The notes below the pieces were generated by a model that made no database searches, was not told where the DNA came from, and saw nothing but the letters and a program-made list of their open reading frames with translations. A stretch of DNA of 18,787 nucleotides from JAXGTO01 sp040774885 (GTDB taxonomy: Bacteria > Actinomycetota > Coriobacteriia > Coriobacteriales > Eggerthellaceae), in contig JAXGTO010000035.1 of the NCBI GenBank assembly GCA_040774885.1, forward strand, positions 1 through 18,787, given 5' to 3'. Below are positions 7,616-15,349 of the stretch, in pieces. The translations under genes and the position numbers were made by a program. Positions within the stretch are counted from its first letter, which is position 1. Each line of letters begins with the position of its first letter.

Positions 7616-8233
7616 ATGTTGAACATCCTCATTGCCGGCGTGGGCGGGCAGGGCAGCGTGCTCGCCGCCAAGATACTGGCCCAAACCGCCACCGAACGCG
7701 GCTGGCAGGTGCGCACGGCCGAGACCATCGGCATGGCGCAACGCGGCGGCAGCGTAACCAGCCATGTGCGCATCGGCAACAACGGCGAACAGGTCCATGC
7801 GCCGCTCATCAGCCGCGGACAAGCCGATGTGGTCATAGCCCTGGAACCCGGCGAAGGGTTGCGCGCGTTGCCGTATCTGGCCGACGACGGCTTGATGGTG
7901 TGCGCCCGCACGGCCATACCGTCGGTCATGGCCGATTTGGGCGCCGCTCCCTACAACCCGCAGGCAGTTCTTGATCGCTTGGAGCGCGAAGCAGCGTGGT
8001 TTGTGGCTGTGGACGATGCGGTGTTGTGCCGCAAGGCGGGCAGTCGCAAGGCCCTCAACGTGGTGATGCTGGCCATGGCCGTGCAAGTGTCGGTTGACCA
8101 GGCGCGACGCGATGTGGCATGCGGGCTGGGCGATGCCATCTGCATCCCCGAGTTGAAGGCGGCGCTCAAGCGTTGCGTGAAGCCGCGCTTCGTCGATATG
8201 AACCTGGCCGCCATAGACGCTGTAACCGGCTAG
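7616..8233 (+). CDS. iorB: Indolepyruvate:ferredoxin oxidoreductase, beta subunit
   Basis: IorB is the gamma-domain partner of IorA, required for the CoA-dependent oxidative decarboxylation of aryl-pyruvates. The 205-residue product shows the family core: LIAGVGGQGSVLAAKILAQ at the N-terminus, then AETIGMAQRGGSVTSHVRIG, then ADVVIALEPGEGLRALPYL. Start choice: AGGAGG lies at 7601-7606, which is 9 nt before ATG 7616 but directly abuts the alternative in-frame GTG 7607, so 7616 is preferred. It begins one base after the iorA stop (7612-7614), so the two are almost certainly translationally coupled and made in equal amounts. The gene ends at a GC-rich gap containing repeats. Confidence 0.94.
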   Translation: MLNILIAGVGGQGSVLAAKILAQTATERGWQVRTAETIGMAQRGGSVTSHVRIGNNGEQVHAPLISRGQADVVIALEPGEGLRALPYLADDGLMVCARTAIPSVMADLGAAPYNPQAVLDRLEREAAWFVAVDDAVLCRKAGSRKALNVVMLAMAVQVSVDQARRDVACGLGDAICIPELKAALKRCVKPRFVDMNLAAIDAVTG

Positions 8234-8255
8234 CGCCACACTCGCGCGGTGGCGC
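8233..8255. other. GC-rich hairpin at the end of iorB
   Basis: GCGCCAC (8233-8239) pairs with GTGGCGC (8249-8255) across a 9-nt loop, starting at the last base of the iorB stop codon. No T-tract follows, so it is only a candidate terminator or mRNA-stabilising structure. Confidence 0.35.
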
Positions 8256-8267
8256 GCCCGCGCGCCC

Positions 8268-8299
8268 GCATGCCGCGCGCCCCGCATGCCGCGCGCCCC
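8268..8299. repeat. Two tandem copies of a 16-bp GC-rich repeat
   Basis: The unit GCATGCCGCGCGCCCC occurs exactly twice (8268-8283 and 8284-8299), flanked by partial copies on both sides. It lies between iorB and the inverted-repeat element and has no visible coding role; it probably arose by slippage. Confidence 0.75.
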
Positions 8300-8337
8300 G
8301 CACCCGCAGGAGCGCATCGTTCACGGTTTCGCATCGC

Positions 8338-8485
8338 GGATTGCTCAAAAAGGCCGCCATTCTACGACTTTTTCAACTGGGCTTGCCGTACGGAAATCTG
8401 TGACCTGGGGTTTTGCATCTCTCCGCGAAAATCGGGCAAGTTTCACAGCCGAAAATCGTAGAATGGCGGCCTTTTTGAGCAATCC
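8338..8485. repeat. 148-bp intergenic element with perfect 30-bp inverted ends
   Basis: Bases 8338-8367 (starting GGATTGCTCAAAAAGG) are the exact reverse complement of 8456-8485 (ending CCTTTTTGAGCAATCC). They flank an 88-nt interior that encodes nothing convincing. The interior has further complementary blocks: CTTGCC (8382-8387) with GGCAAG (8435-8440), and CTGTGA (8398-8403) with TCACAG (8443-8448); these two cross, so they could form alternative structures or a pseudoknot. Size, termini and intergenic position fit a MITE or REP/BIME-like repeat, with no transposase in the window to mobilise it. The outer arms carry AAAAAGGCC/GGCCTTTTT, so the element may also end transcription on both strands. 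No obvious target-site duplication is visible. Confidence 0.85.
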
Positions 8486-8519
8486 AAAAGCCAACTCTGC
8501 CATCACAGGTGCTTTATTG

Positions 8520-8528
8520 TGGTAAAGT
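8520..8528 (+). promoter_or_regulatory. Possible extended -10 of paaK
   Basis: TGG TAAAGT (hexamer 8523-8528) lies only 9 nt before the paaK ATG. If used, transcription would start within a few bases of the start codon, giving a leaderless mRNA, which fits the absence of a Shine-Dalgarno there. No clear -35 is present. Confidence 0.25.
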
Positions 8529-8537
8529 AGCGGCATT

Positions 8538-9773
8538 ATGGATATGAAGCCCGAACAACTCACCGCCATCACGGCCCAGCTGTCTACCATCAAGGACCGC
8601 TCGCCGTTCTATGCCCGCAAGTTCGACGGCATCGACATGGCCGACATCAAAACGCAGGCTGATTTCCAAAAGCTGTCGTTTTCCGAAAAGGGAGATTTGC
8701 GCGACGCCTACCCGCTGGGCATCGCCGCGGTGCCCGAACGCGAAATCGTCCGCATCCATTCTTCCAGCGGCACCACCGGCACGCCCGTCATCATCCCCTA
8801 CACCCAGCAAGACGTGGACGACTGGGCAGAAATCTTCGCGCGCTGCTACCGCATGGCTGGCATCACGCCCGAAGACCGCATCCAGATAACGCCCGGCTAC
8901 GGTCTGTGGACCGCTGGCATCGGGTTTCAGCTGGGCGCGGAAAAACTGGGAGCCATGGCCATCCCCATGGGCCCGGGCAACACCGCCAAACAGCTGCGCT
9001 TCATGCAGGATATGCGCTCCACCGTTCTGTGCGCCACCAGCAGCTATGCGCTGCTTCTGGCCGAAAAGATCGCCGAAGAGGGCATCGGCGACCGCATCTG
9101 TCTTAAAAAGGGCGTCATTGGCTCCGAGCGTTGGGGCGACAAGATGCGCAACCGCATCGCCGACGAACTGGGCGTCGAGCTCTTCGACATCTACGGCCTC
9201 ACCGAAATCTACGGGCCCGGCATCGGCATCAGCTGCGCCGAGCACGATGGCATGCACATCTGGGAAGACTACGTGTACTGCGAAATCGTCGATCCCAAGA
9301 CGGGCGAAGTCCTACCCGATGGCGAAGTGGGAGAACTGGTGCTCACCACGCTGCGCAAGCAGGGCGCGCCGCTCATCCGCTATCGCACGCATGACCTCAC
9401 CCGCATCATCCCGGGCGACTGCGCTTGCGGATGCAAAGACGTCCGCATCGACATCCTGGTGGGCCGTACCGACGACATGGTCAAGATCAAGGGCGTGAAC
9501 CTCTTCCCCGCGCAAATCGAGGAAGTCATCAAGTTCACCGATGGCGCATCCAGCGAATACCAGGTCATGCTCGACCACATGCTGGGCAAAGACATCATGA
9601 CGGTGTTCTTCGAGACCGCAGCCACGGGCGAAGAAAAGGCCCGGGTAGAAGCGGAACTCGAACTCATCTTCAAGGGGAAGATCGGCGTGACGCCGCAAGC
9701 CAAGGGCGTCGCCATCGGGGAATTGCCGCGCAGCGAAAAGAAAACGCAGCGCATCTTCGACAACCGATACTGA
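8538..9773 (+). CDS. paaK: Phenylacetate-CoA ligase (AMP-forming), PaaK type
   Basis: The enzyme activates an aryl-acetate with ATP and CoA to give aryl-acetyl-CoA, AMP and PPi. The 411-residue length is close to the PaaK norm. Motifs in order: the P-loop SSSGTTGTP at 75-83, TPGYGLWTAG, YGLTEIYGPG at 219-228 (adenine site), IRYRTHDLT, a CACGC segment typical of the group, GRTDDMVKIKGVNLFP from about 309 (hinge to the C-terminal domain), and the terminal GELPRSEKKTQRIFDNRY with the conserved basic residues. The true substrate may be indoleacetate, phenylacetate or another aryl acid. Context with iorAB supports an aryl amino acid role. It is separated from iorB by the inverted-repeat element, so it is probably transcribed separately. 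No clear Shine-Dalgarno precedes ATG 8538; ATG 8544 is an alternative. Confidence 0.9.
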   Translation: MDMKPEQLTAITAQLSTIKDRSPFYARKFDGIDMADIKTQADFQKLSFSEKGDLRDAYPLGIAAVPEREIVRIHSSSGTTGTPVIIPYTQQDVDDWAEIFARCYRMAGITPEDRIQITPGYGLWTAGIGFQLGAEKLGAMAIPMGPGNTAKQLRFMQDMRSTVLCATSSYALLLAEKIAEEGIGDRICLKKGVIGSERWGDKMRNRIADELGVELFDIYGLTEIYGPGIGISCAEHDGMHIWEDYVYCEIVDPKTGEVLPDGEVGELVLTTLRKQGAPLIRYRTHDLTRIIPGDCACGCKDVRIDILVGRTDDMVKIKGVNLFPAQIEEVIKFTDGASSEYQVMLDHMLGKDIMTVFFETAATGEEKARVEAELELIFKGKIGVTPQAKGVAIGELPRSEKKTQRIFDNRY

Positions 9774-9775
9774 TA

Positions 9776-9801
9776 GTCCGTCGTTCGAACGGACGACGGA
9801 C
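9776..9801. other. Hairpin just after paaK (terminator candidate)
   Basis: GTCCGTCGT (9776-9784) pairs perfectly with ACGACGGAC (9793-9801) around an 8-nt loop, 3 nt after the paaK stop. The central CGTTCGAACG is itself a palindrome. No T-run follows. The remaining 210 nt up to the symporter gene show only minor inverted repeats and no recognised riboswitch. Confidence 0.45.
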
Positions 9802-10014
9802 GCCTCGACGCTGCGGTTTGCCGCGCTGCCCTGCCCGCCTTTCATCTGGTTTTCTTGCACGTGCATGTATGCGTGCAGCCGGGAATCAAGGCGAAGCGAG
9901 GCACCGTTGCAACCCTCGCTGGCTTTGCCTGACCTGCGCTTTCATCGGTAAACCAGCTGCATCGTCTGTCATCTTGCGGGTCGCGCATCGTTTCAACGAC
10001 CAAGGGGAACCATC

Positions 10015-11589
10015 ATGATTGCAAAGATATGCATGATCGTCATCTTCATCGGCGTCGTCATCGGCGTGGGAATCTACTGCCGAAGCCATACGTCCAGCGT
10101 GGACGGCTTCGTGTTGGGCGGCCGCAACGTAGGCCCCTGGCTTTCGGCGTTCGCGTTCGGCACCAGTTACTTTTCGGCCGTCATCTTCATCGGATACGCC
10201 GGCCAGTTCGGATGGAAATACGGTTTGGCCGCCACATGGATCGGCATCGGGAACGCCGTGGTGGGCAGCTTGCTGGCGTGGTGGGTGCTCGGCCCGCGCA
10301 CGCGTGAGATGACCCAGCGCCTCAAGGCTTCCACCATGCCCGAATTCTTCGGCAAGCGCTACAACAGCAAAGGGCTGCGCGTGGCATCGGCCGCCATTAT
10401 CTTCGTGTTCCTCATTCCCTACACCGCCAGCGTGTACAACGGCCTTTCGCGCCTGTTCAACATGGCGTTCGGGCTTCCCTATGAATGGTGCGTCATCGGC
10501 ATGGCGGTCATCACCTGCATCTACGTTGTGCTGGGCGGATACATGGCCACTGTGGTCAACGACTTTCTGCAGGGAACGGTCATGCTGGTGGGCATCGTGG
10601 CGGTCATCGCGGCGGTGCTGGCGGGCAACGGCGGGTTCAGCCAGGCTGTCATCGACCTCTCTCAGATCCAGGCACCGGATACGCAGATGCAAGGCGCATT
10701 CACCAGCTTTTTCGGACCCGACCTGTTCAACCTGATGGGCGTCATCATCCTCACCAGCTTGGGAACGTGGGGGCTGCCGCAGATGGTCACCAAGTTCTAC
10801 GCCATCAAGAGCGGCCCGGCCATCAAGCAAGGAGCCATCATCTCCACGGTGTTTGCAGCCGTGGTGGCCGGCGGCAGCTACTTCTTGGGCGGGTTCGGCC
10901 GCCTCTACAGCGATCAGATCTCTTACGCCGCCAACGGCACGCCCATCTATGACTCCATCATCCCCACCATGCTCTCCAGCCTGCCCGACCTGCTCATCGG
11001 CATCGTGGTGGTGCTGGTGCTCTCCGCGTCCATGTCGACGCTCAGCTCGCTGGTTCTCACCAGCTCATCCACCCTCACGCTGGACGTCATCAAGGGCAAC
11101 GTGGTCAAGGATATGAGCGAAAAGCGCCAGCTTGCCTGCATGCGCGTGCTGCTGGTTGTCTTCGTGGTCATCTCGGCTGCCATCGCGTTGTACCAGTACA
11201 ACTCCAGTGTCACGTTCATTGCGCAGCTCATGAGCATTTCCTGGGGCGCGCTGGCCGGGGCGTTTCTGGGGCCGTTTTTCTGGGGGCTGTTCAGCAAGCG
11301 CATCAGCCGCCCGGCGGTCTGGGCCAGCTTCATCGTGGGTGTGGGCCTTACCACGGCCAACATGTTCTTCGGCTTCATCAGCAGCCCCATCAACTGCGGG
11401 GCGCTGGCTATGCTGCTGAGTTTGGCCATCGTGCCGCTGGTGAGCCTGTTCACCAAGGCGGTGCCGTTTGAAATCAAGCCCCCGGTTGCAGCGGGCGCCA
11501 TCGACCGCGAATTCCAGGAAGGCGTTGCCGCTGGGGAAGCCGCCGGCGTGCCCGCCTTCGACAGCGAAGAGGTGCTGGAGGACTTGTAG
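10015..11589 (+). CDS. Sodium:solute symporter (SSS / SLC5 family)
   Basis: This is an integral membrane protein that uses the sodium gradient to import a small organic solute. The 524 residues are mostly hydrophobic, with about a dozen membrane segments beginning at the very N-terminus (ICMIVIFIGVVIGVGIYC). Family marks include SVDGFVLGGRNVGPWLSAFAFG near residue 25-45 (the conserved loop after TM1) and GGYMATVVNDFLQGTVM at 174-190, the SSS signature region. The C-terminal 45 residues are polar and acidic. AAGGGG at 10002-10007 lies 7 nt before ATG 10015, a good ribosome site. The substrate cannot be read from sequence; SSS members carry proline, pantothenate, sugars or carboxylates. Its place after iorAB and paaK makes an aryl acid or amino acid a reasonable but untested idea. 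Confidence 0.9.
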   Translation: MIAKICMIVIFIGVVIGVGIYCRSHTSSVDGFVLGGRNVGPWLSAFAFGTSYFSAVIFIGYAGQFGWKYGLAATWIGIGNAVVGSLLAWWVLGPRTREMTQRLKASTMPEFFGKRYNSKGLRVASAAIIFVFLIPYTASVYNGLSRLFNMAFGLPYEWCVIGMAVITCIYVVLGGYMATVVNDFLQGTVMLVGIVAVIAAVLAGNGGFSQAVIDLSQIQAPDTQMQGAFTSFFGPDLFNLMGVIILTSLGTWGLPQMVTKFYAIKSGPAIKQGAIISTVFAAVVAGGSYFLGGFGRLYSDQISYAANGTPIYDSIIPTMLSSLPDLLIGIVVVLVLSASMSTLSSLVLTSSSTLTLDVIKGNVVKDMSEKRQLACMRVLLVVFVVISAAIALYQYNSSVTFIAQLMSISWGALAGAFLGPFFWGLFSKRISRPAVWASFIVGVGLTTANMFFGFISSPINCGALAMLLSLAIVPLVSLFTKAVPFEIKPPVAAGAIDREFQEGVAAGEAAGVPAFDSEEVLEDL

Positions 11590-11601
11590 CCAGCGGGCAT
11601 T

Positions 11602-11636
11602 GCACCTGTTGGGGTTCGCCGCGTCCCAGCAGGTGC
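11602..11636. terminator. Strong hairpin between symporter and SulP genes
   Basis: The arms 11602-11613 (GCACCTGTTGGG) and 11625-11636 (CCCAGCAGGTGC) form a 12-bp stem with one G-U pair and an 11-nt loop, starting 13 nt after the symporter stop. It is well placed to end that transcript, but the sequence after it (GGTGCTTGCG) lacks a T-tract, so it may be a Rho-assisted or processing structure. Confidence 0.5.
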
Positions 11637-11703
11637 GGTGCTTGCGCGCTTGGTGGCAGGGGGGCACGGCCGAAGCTCTGCCCGCCGCCCTTGGGGGATG
11701 CGC

Positions 11704-11709
11704 TACACT
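11704..11709 (+). promoter_or_regulatory. Possible -10 of the SulP gene
   Basis: TACACT in the context GCGCTACACTGG lies 30 nt before ATG 11740. The distance matches other putative -10s here, but no -35 is evident. Confidence 0.3.
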
Positions 11710-11739
11710 GGAGCCAAGATTTGCAGACAAGGCGGCTCG

Positions 11740-13452
11740 ATGACCCTTCCCTTCATAGCTTCGATGAAGCACTACAAGGCGGAATACCTTCCCAAAGACG
11801 TCATGGCGGGAGTTGTCGTTGCTGCGCTCACCATTCCCATTGCATTGGGATACGCCCAGGTAGCGGGCCTTCCCGCCATCTACGGTTTGTACGGATCGAT
11901 GTTGCCTTTGCTGGTGTTCGCCCTGTTCACCAGCAGTCCCAACCTTGTTTTCGGCATGGATGCCGCCGGCAGCGCCATCACGGGCTCTGTGCTCATGGGC
12001 GCCGGCGTCGTGTTCCAGAGCACCGAAGCGCTCACCATGGTCCCGCTCATATCGCTGATGGCCGGCATCTGGCTGCTGTTGTTCGCGTTGCTTAAGGTGG
12101 GAAAGTTCGTCAACTTCGTATCGCTGCCGGTCATGGGCGGGTTCATCACCGGCATCGCCGTGTCCATCATGGCGGGGCAAGTGGTCCAGATGGCGGGCGT
12201 TCCCTTCAGCCATGGAGAATTCCTCGAATCGCTGATCGACTTGCTGGCCGGCTTGGTGGAAGGCCAGGTGGTTCTGTGGTCGGTGGCGCTCGGGCTGCTC
12301 ACCGTGGCGGTGCTCGAAACATTCAAGCGCGTGGCCCCCAAAGTGCCCATGGTCCTGTTCGTGCTGGTGGGCGCCATCATCGCAGCGGAATGCATCGACT
12401 TCGATTCGCTCGGCGTCGCCAGTTTGGGCGAGCTTTCAAGCGGTTTGCCGTCCTTCGGGTTTCCCCTGCCCACGATTGCCCAGTGCGAAAGCGCGCTCAC
12501 CATGTCGCTCATGGTGGCCGTGGTGGTGGCGATCGAGTCCATCTTGGCGGATAACAACTTCGCACAGAAAGATGGCTATCGCCTTGATGACAACCGCGAG
12601 ATCGCTTCGTTCGGCGTAGGCAATCTGCTGGCGGGCCTTTGCGGGGCCAGCCCGGCCAGTGCCAGCGTTTCGCGCACCGCGGCGGCCAAGCAATACGATG
12701 CCAAGACCCAGCTTTCAAACGTAGTGGCTGTGGTATGCATCTTAGTGGTGTGCCTGTTCTTCACGCCGTATCTGTCCAAGCTGCCGCAGCCGGTGCTGGC
12801 CGGCATCGTGTTTTCCGCATTGTGCAGTGTGGTCGAACTCCCCCTGGCAGCGCGCCTGCGTCGGGTGAGCCGCGCTGAATTCTGGGTGTTCGTCATCGTG
12901 ATGGGCAGCGTGTTGTTGGTTGGGATCATCTTCGGCGTGGCCATGGGCGTGCTCATGTCCTTTTTCCTGCTGCTTAGGAAATCCCTCGATCCGCCACGGT
13001 ATTTCATCGGCGTGGTTCCCGGGACCAACGCCTTCGCTTCCGTTCGCCCCGACAGCAGCGCCCAGCCCATCGTGAACATCGTGTACTACCGTTTTGCCGG
13101 CAGCTTGTTCTTTGCCAACTGCGAAACCCTGCGCGACGACATCGACGCTGCCGTCACCGACAAAACGAAAGCAATCTTCTTGGATGCGTCCATGATATCC
13201 AGCGTCGATGTATCCGCCGGCGACCGCTTGGCATCGCTCATCAATTCATACGAGCAGCGCGGCATCCCGTTTTACCTCATCGGCATGGATGACATCTTTT
13301 CACGCCAGATCACCCGCTATGAAATCGAAATGGACCTCAGCAAGCATGCGCACATCGCCCCCACGGCGGTGCAGGCGCTTGAGCACAGCGGGCTGACCTT
13401 CGAAGTGGCGAGTGCTTCTTCCCAAGAAGATCAGCTCAGCAAGCAGGCGTAA
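11740..13452 (+). CDS. SulP-family anion transporter with STAS domain
   Basis: This is a membrane transporter of the SulP/SLC26 family, whose bacterial members move sulfate, bicarbonate or dicarboxylates. The 570-residue product starts with a short cytoplasmic segment, then the SulP signature IPIALGYAQVAGLPAIYGLY (about residues 31-50), GMDAAGSAITGSVLMGAG, about a dozen membrane segments, and a C-terminal STAS domain from about residue 440 containing VYYRFAGSLFFANC and DASMISSVDVSAGDRL (the Ser/Asp loop of STAS). I chose ATG 11740 since AAGGCGG lies just upstream and it removes a 34-residue arginine-rich extension that is not membrane-like and would start at ATG 11638. In a purE/IOR neighbourhood bicarbonate is a tempting substrate, but nothing in the sequence decides between ions. 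Confidence 0.92.
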   Translation: MTLPFIASMKHYKAEYLPKDVMAGVVVAALTIPIALGYAQVAGLPAIYGLYGSMLPLLVFALFTSSPNLVFGMDAAGSAITGSVLMGAGVVFQSTEALTMVPLISLMAGIWLLLFALLKVGKFVNFVSLPVMGGFITGIAVSIMAGQVVQMAGVPFSHGEFLESLIDLLAGLVEGQVVLWSVALGLLTVAVLETFKRVAPKVPMVLFVLVGAIIAAECIDFDSLGVASLGELSSGLPSFGFPLPTIAQCESALTMSLMVAVVVAIESILADNNFAQKDGYRLDDNREIASFGVGNLLAGLCGASPASASVSRTAAAKQYDAKTQLSNVVAVVCILVVCLFFTPYLSKLPQPVLAGIVFSALCSVVELPLAARLRRVSRAEFWVFVIVMGSVLLVGIIFGVAMGVLMSFFLLLRKSLDPPRYFIGVVPGTNAFASVRPDSSAQPIVNIVYYRFAGSLFFANCETLRDDIDAAVTDKTKAIFLDASMISSVDVSAGDRLASLINSYEQRGIPFYLIGMDDIFSRQITRYEIEMDLSKHAHIAPTAVQALEHSGLTFEVASASSQEDQLSKQA

Positions 13453-13605
13453 GGTTTCCGCACCCGCACCCGCACTGTCGCTTCCGCCCGCTTTGCTGTC
13501 CGTGCCACACCATGTTTGCTTGGCGTTTGCCCCGCATCTGCTCCGTCGCTTCGCAGTCCGTTTCCCCGCTTGCTTAATTTGCGCGGATGGCGCGGCTCCA
13601 ACGGG

Positions 13606-13611
13606 TATACT
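13606..13611 (+). promoter_or_regulatory. Probable -10 of the antiporter gene
   Basis: TATACT at 13606-13611 lies 60 nt before ATG 13672, in a 219-nt gap otherwise without coding signs. No -35 is evident at the usual distance. A GCGGCG/CGCCGC hairpin (13626-13643) lies in the presumed leader between this site and the Shine-Dalgarno. Confidence 0.4.
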
Positions 13612-13671
13612 CTTTCCAGGTTTTCGCGGCGTGCTCGCGCCGCAGGGAGAAACGAGCAAAGGGGCTCTTCC

Positions 13672-15333
13672 ATGGAATCGTTCGACCTCATAAGCACAGG
13701 CGCATGGTCTATCGTGCCGCCGCTGCTGGCGCTTGGTTTGGCGCTCATTACCAAAGAGGTGTACTCGTCGCTCACCATCGGCGTGTTCTCCGGCATGCTC
13801 ATCTATCAGTTCACGTTGATGGGACCAGGGCTGGAACAGGTGATTTCGGCCTTTACCATGGTTCCCATGGTCATGGCCGAGCAGATTGCCAGCAATGGGG
13901 CGCTTTTGTTGTTCCTTGCGCTGCTGGGTGCGCTGGTCATGGTTATATCTGCTGCCGGCGGATCGCGTGCCTATGGCGAATGGGTGTCCACGCACATCAA
14001 GAACGCCCGTGCGGCTTCGCTGCTCACGGCGTTTTTGGGCATCATCATCTTCGTGGACGACTACTTCAATTGCCTGACGGTAGGCGCGGTCATGCGTCCC
14101 GTCACCGATCGGTTCAAGATCAGCCATGAAAAACTGGCCTGGCTCATCGATTCCACCGCTGCTCCCGTATGCATCATCGCGCCGGTTTCCAGCTGGGCGG
14201 TTGCCGTGGGCGGCTACTTGGGCGACGACGGTTTCAGCACGTTCGTCGCGTCCATTCCCTACAACTCCTATGCGCTGCTTACCATCTTCGCGGTGTTCTT
14301 CATGTGCATGATCAACAAGGACTGGGGTCCCATGAAGCGCGCGCAAGAAGAATTCGGCATGTCGGCCGATAAACAGGACCGCATCCCCAAGCCGGATTCG
14401 CCGCTCGAATCGCTTTCCACCATGGGAATCGGCGAATTGGATGACGAACAGCTTGCCCCGCCGGCCAAAATCCCCACCATCGTCGCTGAAAACGACGACT
14501 TGGAACATGCGGCCGAAGAAGCATGGGAAGAATTCGAAGAGCGCGACATCTCCGAAAAGGGGACCATCTGGGACCTCATCGTCCCCATCGTGGTGCTCAT
14601 CGTGTTCGCTATTTTGGGCATGCTCTATTCTGGCGGATTCTTCGAAGGCGTCGATTTCTCCACCGCCGTGGGCGAAGACCCGGTCACGGGCTTGTGCATC
14701 GGCGTGTTCGTGGCGCTGCTGGTGGCTGCGGCCATGTTCTTGCCGCGCAAGCTGACTACCCTCAACGGCTTCGTCGACGGCGTTTCGGAAGGCGTGCGTT
14801 CCATGGTGGGCGCCATCATGATCTTGGTGCTGGCCTGGAGCTTGGGCGGATGCTGCCGCTATATGCTGGGAACGGGCGAATTCGTCAGCGGCTTCTTGTC
14901 GTCGATCGGCGTGGACCTTGCCTGGCTGCCGGTCGTTTTGTTCGTCGTTTCCGCGTTCATCGGCTTTTCCATGGGCACCAGCTGGGGCACCATTGCCTTG
15001 GTGCTGCCCATCGTGGTGGGCGTGTTCCCCGAAGGCGATCCGCTGTTCTTGGTGGCCATCGGCGCCACGTTGGGCGGCGCGGTCTATGGCGACCATGTGT
15101 CGCCCATTTCGGATACCACCATCCTTTCGAGTGCGGGTGCGCAATGCAACCACCTGCGCCACGTGGCCACGCAGCTGCCCTATGCCAGCGTGGTGGCGGC
15201 CACCTGTCTGGTGTGCGCAGTCATAGATGGACTCACCTGCAATCCTTGGCTCAGCTTGGGCGTGGGCGCGGTCATCGTGGTCGTGGCTTTTTCGGTTCTC
15301 ACCGGGTTCAAGGGGCGCGCGAAGGCGGAATAG
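13672..15333 (+). CDS. NhaC-type Na+/H+ antiporter family protein
   Basis: This is an integral membrane protein of the NhaC superfamily, expected to exchange external H+ for internal Na+ or a related ion or solute pair. The 553-residue product has FVDDYFNCLTVGAVMRPV (D129/D130 region), IDSTAAPVCIIAPVSSWA, MGTSWGTIALVLPIVVG (G435 region) and GDHVSPISDTTILSSAGAQCNH (from 473), the family's most conserved stretch. Between the two membrane halves lies a hydrophilic loop (about 225-298) that is strongly acidic, with EEAWEEFEERD. Start: AAAGGGG at 13658-13664 lies 7 nt before ATG 13672; the frame runs further upstream to ATG 13516, but that segment is arginine-rich and not family-like. Some family members exchange organic acids, so the exact ions are not certain. 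Confidence 0.9.
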   Translation: MESFDLISTGAWSIVPPLLALGLALITKEVYSSLTIGVFSGMLIYQFTLMGPGLEQVISAFTMVPMVMAEQIASNGALLLFLALLGALVMVISAAGGSRAYGEWVSTHIKNARAASLLTAFLGIIIFVDDYFNCLTVGAVMRPVTDRFKISHEKLAWLIDSTAAPVCIIAPVSSWAVAVGGYLGDDGFSTFVASIPYNSYALLTIFAVFFMCMINKDWGPMKRAQEEFGMSADKQDRIPKPDSPLESLSTMGIGELDDEQLAPPAKIPTIVAENDDLEHAAEEAWEEFEERDISEKGTIWDLIVPIVVLIVFAILGMLYSGGFFEGVDFSTAVGEDPVTGLCIGVFVALLVAAAMFLPRKLTTLNGFVDGVSEGVRSMVGAIMILVLAWSLGGCCRYMLGTGEFVSGFLSSIGVDLAWLPVVLFVVSAFIGFSMGTSWGTIALVLPIVVGVFPEGDPLFLVAIGATLGGAVYGDHVSPISDTTILSSAGAQCNHLRHVATQLPYASVVAATCLVCAVIDGLTCNPWLSLGVGAVIVVVAFSVLTGFKGRAKAE

Positions 15334-15349
15334 CCTGCTGCGTGCCGGC

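Noticed and set aside
4962..7929. Long - strand frames opposite purE, iorA and iorB (288, 203 and 351 codons)
   Set aside because: They are shadows of strongly conserved + strand genes, with composition typical of antisense reading in GC-rich DNA.
8166..8593. Several short frames starting MAAFLSNP on both strands
   Set aside because: They are read from the arms of the inverted-repeat element; the same peptide arises on both strands because the arms are mirror copies.
9802..10014. Riboswitch or T-box in the leader of the symporter gene
   Set aside because: Only short inverted repeats are seen and none of the conserved cores I know is present.
11638..11739. Longer SulP start at ATG 11638
   Set aside because: The 34-residue extension is Arg/Gly-rich, abuts the hairpin and covers the putative -10; ATG 11740 matches the family start.
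13516..13671. Longer antiporter start at ATG 13516
   Set aside because: The extension is arginine-rich and overlaps the TATACT promoter; ATG 13672 has AAAGGGG 7 nt upstream.
13300..15162. 620-codon open frame on the - strand
   Set aside because: It lies opposite the SulP end and the antiporter gene, is rich in His, Arg, Gly and Asp with no family features, and is explained by G/C-biased third positions of the + strand genes.
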